This document shows, one piece after another, positions 26,644 to 38,460 of a DNA stretch of 64,000 nucleotides (positions are counted from its first letter, which is position 1; each line of letters opens with the position of its first letter). The notes beneath the pieces are model-generated. The model worked only from the letters and a program-made list of their open reading frames with translations, did not search any database and was not told where the DNA came from. Both the position numbers and the translations under genes were made by a program. The stretch is from Anaeramoeba flamelloides (lineage: Eukaryota > Metamonada > Anaeramoebidae). The stretch lies in assembly GCA_027625915.1 (NCBI GenBank), contig JANTQA010000075.1:496001-560000 (forward strand), read 5' to 3'.

Positions 26644-26827
26644 AATTTTGAGCTGGATTACTTAAAATAGTGTTTCGAATGTTGAATGACTTATATTTTG
26701 TCCTTATCTCAACATTCTATTGTGGCATTTAATTTTTTCATTTTGTAATTTTTTCATCATTTTTGAATTTTTTTAATCATGACAAAAAAGAAATAAGATA
26801 TATTATTTTTATCATTAACATTGGGAT

Positions 26828-27157
26828 AAATGGATTTTGTTTAAAAAGAACGACAGCATTAGAATTGGGAGAACCACAAAAGAAAATACAAATGGGACTT
26901 TAATAGCTAGAAGGATTCCAAAAAATAAGAATTATCCTATAACATATTTGGTTTGGGTTTTAAACACTTGGATTTGGTGGAATTTGAGTAGTGAATATAA
27001 TTATATTTTATCTAAATTTAAACCATACAATAACTATAAGTTTAATTCTAAGAATCTAAAATTATCTTTCCCAAAAAAATACTATTTAAATAAAAAAAAA
27101 AAAAACAAAAATCGAACCAATTTTATCAATTCTTTACTCTTTTTTGTTATTGTTTAA
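26828..27157 (+). other. Open frame with protein-like composition, no start, unrecognised
   Basis: From about 26828 the frame reads WDKWILFKKNDSIRIGRTTK, followed by ARRIPKNKNYPITYLVWVLN and TWIWWNLSSEYNY. Several Trp, Arg and Gly codons make it unlike random AT-rich sequence. There is no in-frame ATG, so it may be an exon or a fragment of a mobile-element protein. I cannot assign it. Confidence 0.3.
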
Positions 27158-27586
27158 CCATACTAAATTAATAATATCAAAAACTTTTTAAAAAAAATTT
27201 TAGAGAATATACGATCACATGCAATTAAAATAAATTACTCTTTTCTCATTCATCTCAAATTTTTATTCTGTCTTATGGTGTAGCTACTCCCTTAAAATGA
27301 TTGTATCGAATTGAAAAGAGATCACTTCAATCAAAAACTCAAGTTATGAAGGGAACCAAATAGTCAGACCAATACTAAACTTTTCTAATTGATAAAAAAA
27401 AAAAGAGAGAGAGATGATAAAGCACCAAGTCCCATCTCTCTGAAGCGGAATTTATAAGGATAACAAGACTGAAAAGATTCGAGAGTTTAAATCTTTCATT
27501 TTATTTTTTTTTTTCAGAGATTACTTTTGTCTAAAATACTTGTTTTCAAATTGGAAAAACTTTGTCACAAAATCAAAACTATGTTT

Positions 27587-27720
27587 TTATTCTTCTTGTT
27601 CTAATTCAACATTTACTCCAGTATTTAATAGTATGCCCATGTTAAAATCAGCATTGGAGGTAGACTCCTTGATATTTTGAGTAAAAATTAAATTTGGAAT
27701 TGAAATTTTTGGAACCTTCT
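27587..27720 (-). other. Possible terminal exon of an unidentified minus-strand gene
   Basis: On the minus strand about 44 codons read KVPKISIPNLIFTQNIKEST, then NADFNMGILLNTGVNVELEQ, then Glu-Glu and TAA at 27587-27589. Residue mix and codon use look coding. An in-frame TGA lies just upstream at 27722-27724, next to possible acceptor AG dinucleotides, as expected for the last exon of a spliced gene. No upstream exon was found with confidence; the neighbouring TIR element (27948-28631) may have broken the gene. Confidence 0.35.
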
Positions 27721-27947
27721 CTCAATTTTTAGGTAATTTAATTATTTTTTCTTATTGTGCAAAAAAAATGTTACACAAATTGTCAATCTGACAAAAATTT
27801 CAATATAATTCAAAACTTATAATTGAATTTTATTGAATAAAAAATTGTTTGTGTCCTTATCATATTGCTTCATTTTTTATTAAAATATGCTATTTATTTT
27901 TTTCTCCAAAATAATTGCAATTTTCTTTCATTTTAAGGAAATAAACT

Positions 27948-28631
27948 ACTTTTCGGTCAAAGAGGCCCAATTGTAATGTATGAAATACATGTATTTAAAG
28001 GGTTTGCATAGATATTAGAATAAAAATTTTATTTTTAAAATGTTCAAAATTGAAATTATTTTTTCACATTTTTGCATTTTGATTCTTTTATCAAACGTAA
28101 TTCAGTTGTAAAAATTTTTTTATTGCAATCTCAATAGTCACTTAGTAAAAATGTGTTATTATAAGGTTATTGAAACTCTGAAAATGATTCCTGAGAAATA
28201 ATATTGATTTCTATTGGAATTTTAACTGATCTTTGATCTTGATATTTTTATTGAATAAATGTGAAAAAATTTCATTTCATTTTCAATTCCTTTTTCAAAT
28301 AGAGACCACAAATACCAACAATATTTGTTTGAGGACTTGATTTCTAAAAGAAAAGTATGAAAAATGAAGTGAAAAAAGTTTTCTATTTATTATTCAAATG
28401 CTAGTAGAAGTTCATTTCGAACATTGTTGTTTTTCTCAAGATGGATCGAAGGATTTGAGTTTTTTAATTTTTAAGAAAATTAATTGATTAATTAGTTTTC
28501 TTTCAGACAGATATCAAAAATTCTTTGAGGTGTAGTATTCTCTTTATTTCTTATTTAATCTTCAAAGGTCAATTATATAAAATAATTGATATTGGAAAAA
28601 AATATTGGGCTCCTTTGACTGAAAAAGAGTT
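27948..28631. mobile_element. Candidate TIR element with short (about 25-bp) inverted ends
   Basis: The left end near 27948 reads ACTTTTCGGTCAAAGAGGCC, and the right end near 28605-28631 reads inverted as CTTTTTCAGTCAAAGGAGCC, with CCAAT following inward on both. A similar end occurs near 22297-22320. Minus-strand frames inside (for example NPSIHLEKNNNVRNELLLAF, about 28397-28460) could be relics of a transposase. No clear target-site duplication was found, so the call is tentative. Confidence 0.4.
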
Positions 28632-29912
28632 TGTTTTGATGAGTATAGATTGGAATAAATATAATAGGTGTTTATTCACTAAGTATTAATTTTTTTACTC
28701 TTTTTAGCATCGTCTAATTGCAAATATATATACTGAAAAAGAGGATTTTTTATGAAAGGGAAAATATAAATTCACACTTTTTTGAAATACCTATTAAATT
28801 TTTTTAAAGTATTTTTTTCTATTTTTTTAATCATTTTATATATTTTGATATGATTCGATAAGTATAACCTTATCAAAATAGAGAATCACAATTATTTAGA
28901 AGAGGATAATTAATTTTATAAATCTCATGTGGTGGAATAAACCAAGATATTTTTAATTTTTTTAGCTTATCTATTGACTTTATGGTGAGAAGAACATTAA
29001 AGAGAAAAAAATGAGGGGTTGTTTATTAATACTGGCATAAAAATACTTAGAAGTCTCAGTAACCTATAAATAATAACAAAAAATATATTTAAAAAATAAA
29101 ATATACTAAAAAGAAAAAATAAATTACAGTAACAAAATAATACCCCCCAAATAAATGTTCAAGATCAACTATCAAATTAAATTAAAATCAAATAAAAGTC
29201 ATATCGTTCAGATTTTGTTTATTCTTAATAAAAAAAAATCATTGTTTTTCTCTCAATTCTTTCTTACCAACACCTATAAACATTATTTCTACTTTTTTCC
29301 TTTTTTCTTTTCAATTTTTTGCTTTTGTTTTTAAACATAAAAAAATTAGGTCTGTCTTTCCCTTGAACAGTTGTCTATTCTATGATTTTAAACTTAAATT
29401 TCCATTCAAATATTTTAGTAAAAAAAAAAAAATACTGAGTATATTTTAGACTAGTTCAATATTAATATTAATATTTTTTTATAAAATTGATAAGAAGAGA
29501 TATCTCAGCCATTATCGATGAATAATATATTTTGAATTTTGAACCTAAAAAAAAATAAAAAATATTAATCAAACTTTTTAAAAATAATAATTCTAATCAA
29601 AAAATAACATTTTCAAGCAACCCAGGTATAATAGTAATCAGAATTTTAAATTGCATATTAACCTCAAGTGTAGTAAAAATTTTTTTATATTTATTATAAA
29701 AATTCTAGTTATTATTTTGTAAAGTCACATACCCCTTAACCGAATAAAAACATTATAATTTAACGAAATTTTAGTAGTGTGTTCATAAAATATTTTGAAA
29801 AGTCTTATTTCAAGATAACCTTTGTATCTTTTGAATTTTAGCGAAGGTAGGATTTTCATTTTTTATTTTCAATCATTGTAATTTTTATTTATTTTTTTTG
29901 TAAAACCATCGG

Positions 29913-32225
29913 ATGATAAAAAGATTAAATGAATTATTTCCAACCTATGAATCATTAAATCAATTAAGCGAACAAACTGAAGAATTAAGTCAACAAATAC
30001 TTGAATCTAAAATTAGGTTTAATAAAGAAAAAGAAGAAAAAAAAGAAAAAGAAAAAAAAATAGAAAAAGGAAAAGAAATTGAAATAGAAAAAGAAAAAGA
30101 AAAAGAAAAAGAAAAAGAAACAGAAAAAGAAAAAGAACAAAAACCAGAACAAGAACAAAGATCTGAACAAGAAACTAATGTTGGAAAAGATAAGCTAAAA
30201 TCAACTTTAGACAATTTGACAACCAAAATTCAAACGATCAAAAACGAAAGAAAAGAATTGATTGGCGCCATTAATGATATTCAAGAGAAATTTAATAATT
30301 CAATAACTGAAATTAAAAAGCTTGAGGAGGATTTACAATCTTCAATTTCATTAAAAGAAGAAGACACCGTTATTCAAACCTTAGAGTGGTTAACTAAAAA
30401 TATAGCACTTGGTTCAAAAACAGACAAAATTGAAACCAATGAAAAACCCAATCTTGGAGACGATGAAATATTAGAAAAATTTAATTCATTATTTGTGAAA
30501 GGAAGCATTATTGTGAGGTGCGGGAAATTAGACGAATTACAAAAATTGTATAATAAATATGTTAAACACAAGGGAAAGGAATTACAAGGCTATTTAAAAA
30601 AGGCAAATTGGCCGCAGGTCAAGTTTCAATTAGATCAGTCAACTGAGTCCATTTGGAAAGCATTTGAAAGATCCTTTTTGGAGTTAGTCTCCATTCAAGC
30701 AAGAAAGCATTTTTCGTTTGATCGAGGTTCCAAAACGGACTTAATTAATTCCTTATCCGCCATGGAAATGGCTTTTGATCCCTTGAAGAAAAGATTTATT
30801 TTCCATTTTTTATCGCCCGAACAGCAAACGTCGCGAACGGACAAGCCCCATTGGGTTTTTAAGTATGTCTTAAACCAATTAAGGGATCACGCAAGATTTT
30901 TCACCCAATTTATTCAAGCGCTAATAATCAATTGCGGTTCGACACTATTGTTTGACGTCCATTCTTGGGTTGCATCTCAATATGTCAAATTGCTTTCGAA
31001 AAAATTCCAAATTTTACTTTTTGATAAAATTGATCCCCAAGAATCGCCTCAATTGTACATACAGGCAATAAACGAAATTTGTAAATTCGACCAACAATTG
31101 CATCACGAATTTGACTTTCCCAAAAGCCAAAAGGGGGTGCTGTCAATTTTTTCAACGGACAAAGCCCAAAAATATTTTGAAAAATGGATCCGTATTGAAA
31201 GAAATATTTTCCAAAAGCAATTTAGTTCTTTTATGCGAGAATCAAACAACAAAAATAAAAAGAAAAATAATGATGATGATAATGATGAAAATGATCCTTG
31301 GGCAATTCAAAACGAAGAATTAATCAAGCAACAAATCACACAAAAGGAATTAAAAAACAAGAATCTGGATTTTATTACCACTTTTAACCAAGACAACATA
31401 AAAAATGATAAGAAGGATGATCTTGATGAAAATAATGACGAAAATGAACTTAGTCAAGAGATTCAAAAAGCTAATTTAATATTAGACGAATTAAGAGCCA
31501 GTAGATCTGTAACTCAATTTGTAACTTTGCTAAGCAACGGTTTTGAAAAAATTAAAATGTTTAACAATACAAAGCAATGCCTGTCATTTCTTGACGGAAT
31601 TATTTTCCAATTGCTCGACAAATATTTATTAGCAATCAAAAAAAGCTTGAAGGATCCACGATCATCAAGATTGCAGCATTACTGCTCACTAATCAATTCC
31701 GCCTTTTTTGTTCAAATTGCAATGCAGGATTGGGGGGAAGAACTTTTTTTTATCAAAATAAAATATTCCCAAGTGCGTGGCGTTTCCTTTGACCTTCAAG
31801 AAATCGAATCCAAGCAAGACCTCCTACAGGTAGATGGATCAATATTCGATGAACATATTGCAAATTATCGAAACCAAGTAAAACGAATGACAGATATCTT
31901 AATTGAAGAAGTTTTTAAGAATGGTTATTCCATATATAAGACAACCTTAAGAAGTAATCACCAAGAGAAGAAAGTACACGACCAGATCTCTCCCTTAATT
32001 ACAATTAAAAAAATGATACAAATACCAGAAATACATGATTTATGTGTGAGCTTAATTAACACAATAAATAATATTTCAAAATGGATCGTTGTTGAATGGA
32101 TTAGCCCAATTCAAGAAAGAATATACAAATTATGTGATAATCAAATAATTTTTCAAAAATTTGGTAAAACAAGATCAATTCGTGAATTAATTAATTATAT
32201 TTTGGAAAATGAACAAAATTATTAA
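29913..32225 (+). CDS. RINT1: RINT1/Tip20-family vesicle tethering protein (Dsl1/NRZ complex subunit)
   Basis: A single 770-residue frame starting MIKRLNELFPTYESLNQLSE. Residues about 1-150 are coiled coil with a Lys/Glu repeat block (about 40-85), as in the N-terminal Zw10-binding part of RINT1. The RINT1/Tip20 domain covers about 190-770: FDPLKKRFIFHFLSPEQQTS matches the family block PLKKRFxxHF, and HWVFKYVLNQLRDHARFF, FEKWIRIERNIFQKQF, SVTQFVTLLSNGFEKI, LQHYCSLINSAFF and QDWGEEL follow in family order. The C-terminal IFDEHIANYRNQVKRMTD block fits too. An acidic Asn/Asp insert lies at about 447-520. In yeast and animals the complex tethers Golgi-derived COPI vesicles to the ER. Length is close to human RINT1 (about 790). 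No intron is needed. Confidence 0.85.
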   Translation: MIKRLNELFPTYESLNQLSEQTEELSQQILESKIRFNKEKEEKKEKEKKIEKGKEIEIEKEKEKEKEKETEKEKEQKPEQEQRSEQETNVGKDKLKSTLDNLTTKIQTIKNERKELIGAINDIQEKFNNSITEIKKLEEDLQSSISLKEEDTVIQTLEWLTKNIALGSKTDKIETNEKPNLGDDEILEKFNSLFVKGSIIVRCGKLDELQKLYNKYVKHKGKELQGYLKKANWPQVKFQLDQSTESIWKAFERSFLELVSIQARKHFSFDRGSKTDLINSLSAMEMAFDPLKKRFIFHFLSPEQQTSRTDKPHWVFKYVLNQLRDHARFFTQFIQALIINCGSTLLFDVHSWVASQYVKLLSKKFQILLFDKIDPQESPQLYIQAINEICKFDQQLHHEFDFPKSQKGVLSIFSTDKAQKYFEKWIRIERNIFQKQFSSFMRESNNKNKKKNNDDDNDENDPWAIQNEELIKQQITQKELKNKNLDFITTFNQDNIKNDKKDDLDENNDENELSQEIQKANLILDELRASRSVTQFVTLLSNGFEKIKMFNNTKQCLSFLDGIIFQLLDKYLLAIKKSLKDPRSSRLQHYCSLINSAFFVQIAMQDWGEELFFIKIKYSQVRGVSFDLQEIESKQDLLQVDGSIFDEHIANYRNQVKRMTDILIEEVFKNGYSIYKTTLRSNHQEKKVHDQISPLITIKKMIQIPEIHDLCVSLINTINNISKWIVVEWISPIQERIYKLCDNQIIFQKFGKTRSIRELINYILENEQNY

Positions 32226-34754
32226 TTTTTTTTTTTTTTTTTATAAGTTTTACTTTTTGTAAGATTAATTATTCTGATTATTTCTTATAAAATATATAAA
32301 GGAGGTGCGAATTAAAGTTTACAAATAAAGAATAATACACACTTTAATCAAATCCTAACGTATAATTTTCAAAATTTATAATTTTAAATTAAAAAAATTT
32401 CAATAGATAAAAGAATAAATTAAATTTCTAAACTATTACTCTTTTTGTTTTTGTTTTTTTTTTTTTATGAGTTTTTTTTATATTACGAAAATATTTTGGT
32501 ACATGTATTTAAACATAAATCTGAACACACAAATTGAAACTTCAATATAGTCTCTAATTTTATTGTTTGTTTGTGTTTGCTAAAGTTTTGAAAAAAAATA
32601 AAAATAATTAATCTTAGATAGGTACAAATCATTTTTTATTATCATATTGAATTTATGAAAATTTTTTTACTCATTTATTTTTTTTTGTTTTTTAATTTTG
32701 AAAAAGTAGATTTTATTTATTTATTATTTATTTGGAGAAAGGATTAATTCAAGATTATTTTATCAAAATAAAAAACAAGAAGAAAAATAATAAAAATATT
32801 ACTATAAAAAATAATAATATCATTTGTATTGTCAAATTAAAAAAATATCAATGGTCATTAGGTTTTTTTGTATTGAAGAGAATTTAGTAGAATCCTTGAT
32901 TAATTCTGGGAAAATGATGTTAGCTTTGATCAGAATTGTAAAGATTGTACTCAATAATTTCAAAATATGAAAACAGACTTTAGTTTTTTTTTTTTAATTC
33001 TAGAAAATAAAAGAAAATTTCATCAATTTTCCTTTTATTACTCATATTAACAATTAAAAAACCTTAATATTTTCCGGAATTCAATGAATTGAGCAAAATA
33101 TTTGATTCTTCTTTATTCTTTTGGATTATGGAAAGGTGTTTTTCTTTTTTTTTAATTGAGAAATAAACAAAAAATTCAAGAAATTTCGGTTTATTTCAAA
33201 ATAAAAAAAAAGATAAGTATTCGATAGCAAACTTTGACACTTGAAAATACGAATTACGATTGATAGTATTATTATAACTTTCAATTTTTATATATTCTGA
33301 ACCTTTCAGCCAATAAATATTTATTTTTGCGATTAGTTCTGAATAATTTTAATTATCATTTTAAGTTTTCTAATATACTGTTGATATTTTCAATATCTTT
33401 CTTCTTTTAAAAATTGTAATTTTTGTAATATATTTTCAAAACAAAGAATAAAAAATTTATTTCTGAATTTATATCTTCTTTTATCGATTAAAATTCTTGA
33501 ATTGGTCAATTTTTGCTTCATTTTTATATATTATCCTTGGAGAATGTGAATTTATTTGTAAAAATTTCAAGTCGTTTGTATTTAATAAAAAATCTAGAAA
33601 GAGAAAAGATTTTTGGGCAAAATTAAACATTAATAGCTCCTAAAACAATTTTTTAATGTATAATAATTTGGGAATTTTTGGTTTTACTACACTAGTGGGT
33701 TTTTTTTTGCATTAAAAATAATTTTTATTTTTTAAAAATTATTATTTTCCTTTTTCAAAGTTTTCTTTATAAACGTTTATTTTTTTGAACGAAATTCCTA
33801 AATACTTTAATTTCAGATAACTTGTTTGATTTTAAATTTTTATCAAATTTTGTTTTTATTCCAAATTATTGGATAATTTTTATAATAATTATTAACATTT
33901 TTTTTTTTTTTTTTACTGTTTTTACTTCCCAAATCAAGATTAAACGATTTGCAGAAGTTTTTTCAGAGTGTATTTTTTTTTTTTTTTTTTTTCAATTAAA
34001 AAATAACAGATAAATACAAATAATAAAGGTAATAGTGTATCTCCTTGATAAACACAGTACAATTTTTTTATAGTATTTTTTAACCAAATTTTAATTTTTT
34101 TTAATTTCCCATAAATTGATTTAATACGCATATGTACAAATATGTGACTAATTTACTGAAATATTTTTTAATACCCTTCCAATTAAAAAAAAATTCTTTA
34201 TTTTATATGATCAGTTTTAAGTTTTTCGAGCTCCAATAATAAATTTAAACAGTGATTCTTATATCTAATTTTTTTTTTAATCGAAAATGTGAATCTGATA
34301 CTAAATTCCAAGAGTCTACGATTCATTTATAAACAAGTTTTAGGGAAAAAATTAACAAATAGGTTAATATTTAGTATATGTAGATAATGTGATGGATATT
34401 GTTTCATCTCATTCATTGTGAATAATTAAATGATTTTTTTCTTTAAATGGATTGTAATTTATTATTTCTTCTATTGAATATTGATCTTATAAAAGAAAGT
34501 TGAATTTGTTTCGAAAAGTAAAAAATATCTTTTTCATTTTCTTTTTTACAAGTTCCAATTTGCCGAGTTGAATTTAATACAAATATTTAACTGATTTATT
34601 ACATGTTTATTTTATCGACTTATAAATCTTTTTCTATCTTAAAAAAAAAATGGTTTCAATAAGATAGATAAATGTATATCAATTTTTCTGAAATAATATC
34701 CTTTATTAGATTGATGATTTTATTTCTTGTTTTTTTTTTTACTAATCTCTTCAT
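32226..34754. other. Intergenic AT-rich DNA downstream of the RINT1-like gene
   Basis: Contains a T run just after the stop, a degraded palindromic module cluster (32864-33235) and long T tracts. Short frames at 33822-34131 are poly-Phe or poly-Lys noise. The stretch ends at the 5' target-site duplication of the LINE. Confidence 0.6.
32864..33235. repeat. Degraded palindromic module cluster
   Basis: Two alpha-like modules (about 32868-32935 and 33068-33137, the latter with TTTTCCGGAATTCAATGAAT against ATTCTTTTGGATTATGGAAA) alternate with two beta-like modules (about 32980-33058 and 33142-33220; the second has AATTGAGAAATAAAC against GGTTTATTTCAAAAT). CATTAGG-type junctions and GACACTTG near 33236 match the words of the better preserved clusters. 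Confidence 0.6.
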
Positions 34755-34772
34755 AAAATAATCAAATTTTTT
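34755..34772. repeat. 5' target-site duplication of the LINE
   Basis: AAAATAATCAAATTTTTT here is identical to 36581-36598, directly after the LINE poly-A. The first A bases are ambiguous with the tail, so the certain duplication is 14-18 bp. Confidence 0.8.
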
Positions 34773-36580
34773 GATATTTTTTTTTTCCAATTGAAAATAT
34801 TAAAAATACAATTAAATATTTAAAAACAAATCAGTAAAAGGATTCCAAAAAATTGAAAATTTAAAATTTATTAATGATGGAGAAAATGATAGAAATTTCA
34901 ATTTTGAACAAGTCGAAAACACAAATTATAAAAGATTTTTAATTACAATCCAAAATATATTCAATAAATGGAAAATTAAACCGAACGGTAAAACTATTGA
35001 ATATATTAAAAAAAGATCAATCCTATTTATTCATAAAAAAGGATACGAAGGTGTAACTCTGAATTATTGACCAATTTCAATTAATCAAAGTTTACCAAGA
35101 TTATTTCTGAAAATATTATATAAACTAATAGAGCCTTGTTGGGAATTTATTCATAAGTCACAATTTGGGTTTCGAAAAAAATATGATACTCGAATTGTAG
35201 TCTTAAATTTCTTGAATATATATAAACAAATAAAATCAGAAAATGAAAATGATATAACTTATATTATAATGATTGATATAGCAAAATGTTTTGATTCAAT
35301 TAATTTTAAAATAATTAGAAAAACAATAAAAAAGTTTATTTTAAATAAAATTATTCAAAATTTTTTATTAAAATATTATCAAGGTGAAGGAATTGGTATA
35401 TTCCAAGGAGATCCCTTATCACCTATTATATTTGCTCTTATTTCACACTTTTTTTTTATTAAAAATAATACCATTAACAAATCATTGTCAAATGTGTGCT
35501 GATGATTTGATTTTAATTATAAAAGGAAATATAAATCAAATAAATAGAAAATTAATATTAATATATAAAATAATTATTCAATTTGGGTTAAAACCTAATA
35601 AGGTCAAAACAGAAATATCACAAGATTTATCTAAGATTAAATATTTGGGTATTTTTTTAGAAAAAATTTCACATTTAGTATATAATCTGAAAAAGGCAAA
35701 AGAAACGTATAACAACTCTAAACAATTATTTAATAATGGATTATTAACTAATAATTTGAAAATTAGATTATTTAAATCTTTTATATTAAGTCAATTGACA
35801 TATGGTCTAGAAATATATAACTATAAAATTACAACGCTAAATTATTTAAATTCCTGGATTAACACATGTATTACCGTAATATGCAAAATAAACCGAAATA
35901 CGCCAGTTCATATCTATAAAACAGAATTTAAATTCGAAAATTTGGTAATTTCAATTAATAAAAAGAAATTCAAATTCAAAAATAAATTAAAAAAATTATT
36001 GCTGTCTTATCTGAATAAACTAATAAATTTTAACCAAAGAATTAACAATAAAATTAATTGGAATTCAAAGAATTTAAAACTTCTTAAAAAAGAAATTTAT
36101 AATTATAATTATAATGAGTTGTTAAATTCTACCAGTTGGAAGGTTCAAAATTATTTCACAATAATTAAAAATCAAAAAAAATTATTTACTAATCAAAAAT
36201 ACTAAAGTTATTTATCAAGTTCAACAATTCTAAAATTCAGAACATTTACTAACTGTTTAAATAGATATTACTATGTAATGAATAAAAACTCAAACAAATT
36301 TTGTCCTTTATGTTTAAAATATGGTCATAAAGAGTTAATAGAAAATATTAATCACTTTTTATGGGTGTGTCCTTCCTATAAAAAAGATAGATTGATATTT
36401 TTAAATAAATTAAAAGAAATGAATTTTAATGATATAATTTTAAGCCAAGACAGCTTAAAATTATTTTCATTAATTAATAATCGTAGAATCTATGATTTTA
36501 CGCTTAAATTCCTGAAAGGGAATTTAAGTAAAAGGGCACTCAGAATGTAATTTACACTTTCTCATCAATAAAAAAAAAAA
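34773..36580 (+). mobile_element. 5'-truncated non-LTR retrotransposon (LINE), reverse transcriptase and C-terminal zinc knuckle
   Basis: The element keeps about 1.8 kb of ORF2. In frame from 34816 come the RT blocks: SILFIHKKGYEGVTLNY then PIS (the usual NYRPIS block, with Arg CGA changed to TGA at 35068-35070), SQFGFRKKYDTR, IMIDIAKCFDSINF (motif A, Asp present), GIFQGDPLSPIIFALI (motif B) and, one frame over, CADDLILI (motif C, Tyr replaced by Cys). The frame change lies near 35460-35503 in a T-rich run. A TAA at 36203-36205 separates the C-terminal block CPLCLKYGHKELIENINHFL, WVCPSY, which is the CCHC zinc motif of LINE tails. The 3' end is a poly-A tail at 36568-36580. No endonuclease domain remains. 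Three disablements in 1.7 kb suggest a fairly young, dead copy. A host gene is excluded by the TSD and tail. Confidence 0.92.
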
Positions 36581-36598
36581 AAAATAATCAAATTTTTT
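36581..36598. repeat. 3' target-site duplication of the LINE
   Basis: Second copy of AAAATAATCAAATTTTTT, immediately downstream of the poly-A tract, proving insertion by target-primed reverse transcription. Confidence 0.8.
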
Positions 36599-38460
36599 AT
36601 TTTTTCAAAAAAATCCTTGCAAATTCAAAAAATTTTAAAAAGAATAAATGCTAATGGGAAAAATTTTTAAATAAGTTCATGAAAAAAAGTGAAATATGAT
36701 TTTTTAATTAGGAACATTCTTCTATAATGACAAGATAAATCAATTAATAAAAGATACTTTAAATAATTACTCTGGTAAAATGGAAGACTCCATATAGTAA
36801 CTATTTTTAAAATACTTTTTCTGAATAGAGGGTTGGCCATTTGTGAAAAAAAGTGAAAAGGAAAAAAAAAATATAAACATTGTTTTTATTGAAGTCCTTA
36901 AATGTCTGAAAAACATATAATCAATTAATAAAAGAAAAAATAAATTATTAAGGGACTAGTCTTCTACGACAAGAAGGCAAAATTTTAAAATATGTTATTG
37001 GTGGTATTCTCTACTTACAAATTTTCTAGATCCCAAGTGTCAAAAAATTCTGATCTACTAAGAAAGCCATTCAAGAAAATTAGTTTAGTGAGATCAATTT
37101 TTTATTTCCATTTTTTCAAAAAGAAAACTATTGGATTCTTATTTTTTTTCTTACAATTTATCTATTTTTTACCCAGTTTATTGCAATTTTGATTATTATT
37201 ATACTATAACATTCCTTTGTTATCAGTAATATAAATATAAAGATTTTTTTTCTTTTTTGAGATAAAACTTTTGGTTAACGAAAAAAATGATATATTTAAC
37301 GGATTAAAAAATAATTGTATTTTTTTAAGAATAGTAGTTATAGTAATCAAAGTTTTAAAGTCAGGTCAAAATATTACTCTAAAATTTTGTTTTTGTATTA
37401 AGACAAAATTGGTTTATTCAAAATAAAATTTTCTTGAAGATATTCGGGAATTAGTAATTTTATCCTCAAAATTCAAAATTATTTTTTTTCTGTCAAAAAT
37501 GAATTGAATTGTTATAAGGATTCTTATGAATAAGACCAAACAATTTGTTAAAAAAATTTTTCAAAATTATGAAAATTTTTTTACGATTTTTTTTTCATTT
37601 TTTGAAAATCAGAAAACAACTTTTTCAAAATTGAAAGAATAAAAAATTTTTACTTAATAGATCTCAATTTAATTGATAAACTGTAGTTATGCTTCTATCG
37701 AATATTCATTTATTGAATCACCTATACTTCATTTAGTTTTATTGGCTGAGATTTGAATTGAAATATGAATCATTGAAAAAGAAAACAAAGTTAAAAAAAT
37801 TTCTTTAGAAATCAAGACTTTCCAACATAAAACGAAAAATATGTTTTGCCATTTTTAAAGAATTAACTTAATTCTTAAACCAAATAATAGGTTACTTTTT
37901 TTCGTTTTATATTGGAAACATGTAAATTTTGAATTTCAAAAAAGAGACTCAAATCAATAAATTGTTTAAATGAGGCTAACTCACCCATTCCATGAGTCGA
38001 AACACAAATTACAAAAAAAAATTTCAAGATCTTGAAAAGATTTCATTTTATTTTCAAAAATGATTACTCCCTTAAAGACAAAACTGAAGGGTCAACAGAA
38101 CAATAGTTTTTTTAATACTACCTTTTGGAATAAGGGTTTTTCTTTGATTGTTCAATTATTAAAAATTTGTTCAAAAAATTGACTATTTTTGAGATCTCCA
38201 AAACCACATCTCCAATTTCGGTAAAAAAAAAAGATTTAAATTGTATTTATTGATTTGATTGGAAAAAATAGAATGGACTAATCTTTGAAGTTAATTGGTT
38301 TCTTCTAAGAGCTGATTTTACTTTATGTTTTCAGGTTTGTGTGATTCTATTAAGTTTCCGATTTAAAATTGTGTTGAACTTTTTTTTGTGAACATTAATC
38401 CTAATTTTGTAAAAAAAATTCATTTTTTCCTTTTTATCTTTCCAAATTTACGATCAAATT
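36599..38460. other. Intergenic DNA with MITE relics and a dispersed repeat
   Basis: At about 36679-36740 the words GAAAAAAAGTGAAATATGAT and TTAGGAACATTCT resemble the arm of the MITE at 38972. A second such end, CCATTTGTGAAAAAAAGTGA, lies at about 36837-36860 in the same orientation. 37430-37910 is the partner of the repeat at 15270-15730. No coding sequence is supported. Confidence 0.55.
37430..37910. repeat. Dispersed repeat, copy 2 (partner at 15270-15730)
   Basis: Colinear with 15270-15730 but strongly diverged; shared landmarks include TAATTTTATCCTCAAAATT, AATAGATC, AATATTCATTTATTGAAT, TTGAAATATGAATCATT and AATAGGTTACTTTTTTT at the end. Confidence 0.5.

Larger units (their letters stand above)
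25997..29912. other. Intergenic region between bZIP and RINT1-like genes
   Basis: Upstream side of both flanking genes, so it should contain two divergent promoters, which I cannot delimit. Contents reported separately: small frames at 26431-26643 and 26828-27157, a possible minus-strand exon at 27587-27720, and a TIR element at 27948-28631. A short hairpin, GAGAGATG against CATCTCTC, occurs at about 27405-27442. The rest, including 28700-29900, is AT-rich without recognisable signal. Confidence 0.5.

Noticed and set aside
28498-28689. Plus-strand frame containing APLTEKEFVLMSIDWNKYNR
   Set aside because: Its best-looking part coincides with the right inverted end of the 27948-28631 element, and the similar word at 22299 is also element-like.
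29985-30226. Phe- and Ser-rich minus-strand frames
   Set aside because: They are reverse readings of the Lys/Glu repeat in the RINT1-like coiled coil.
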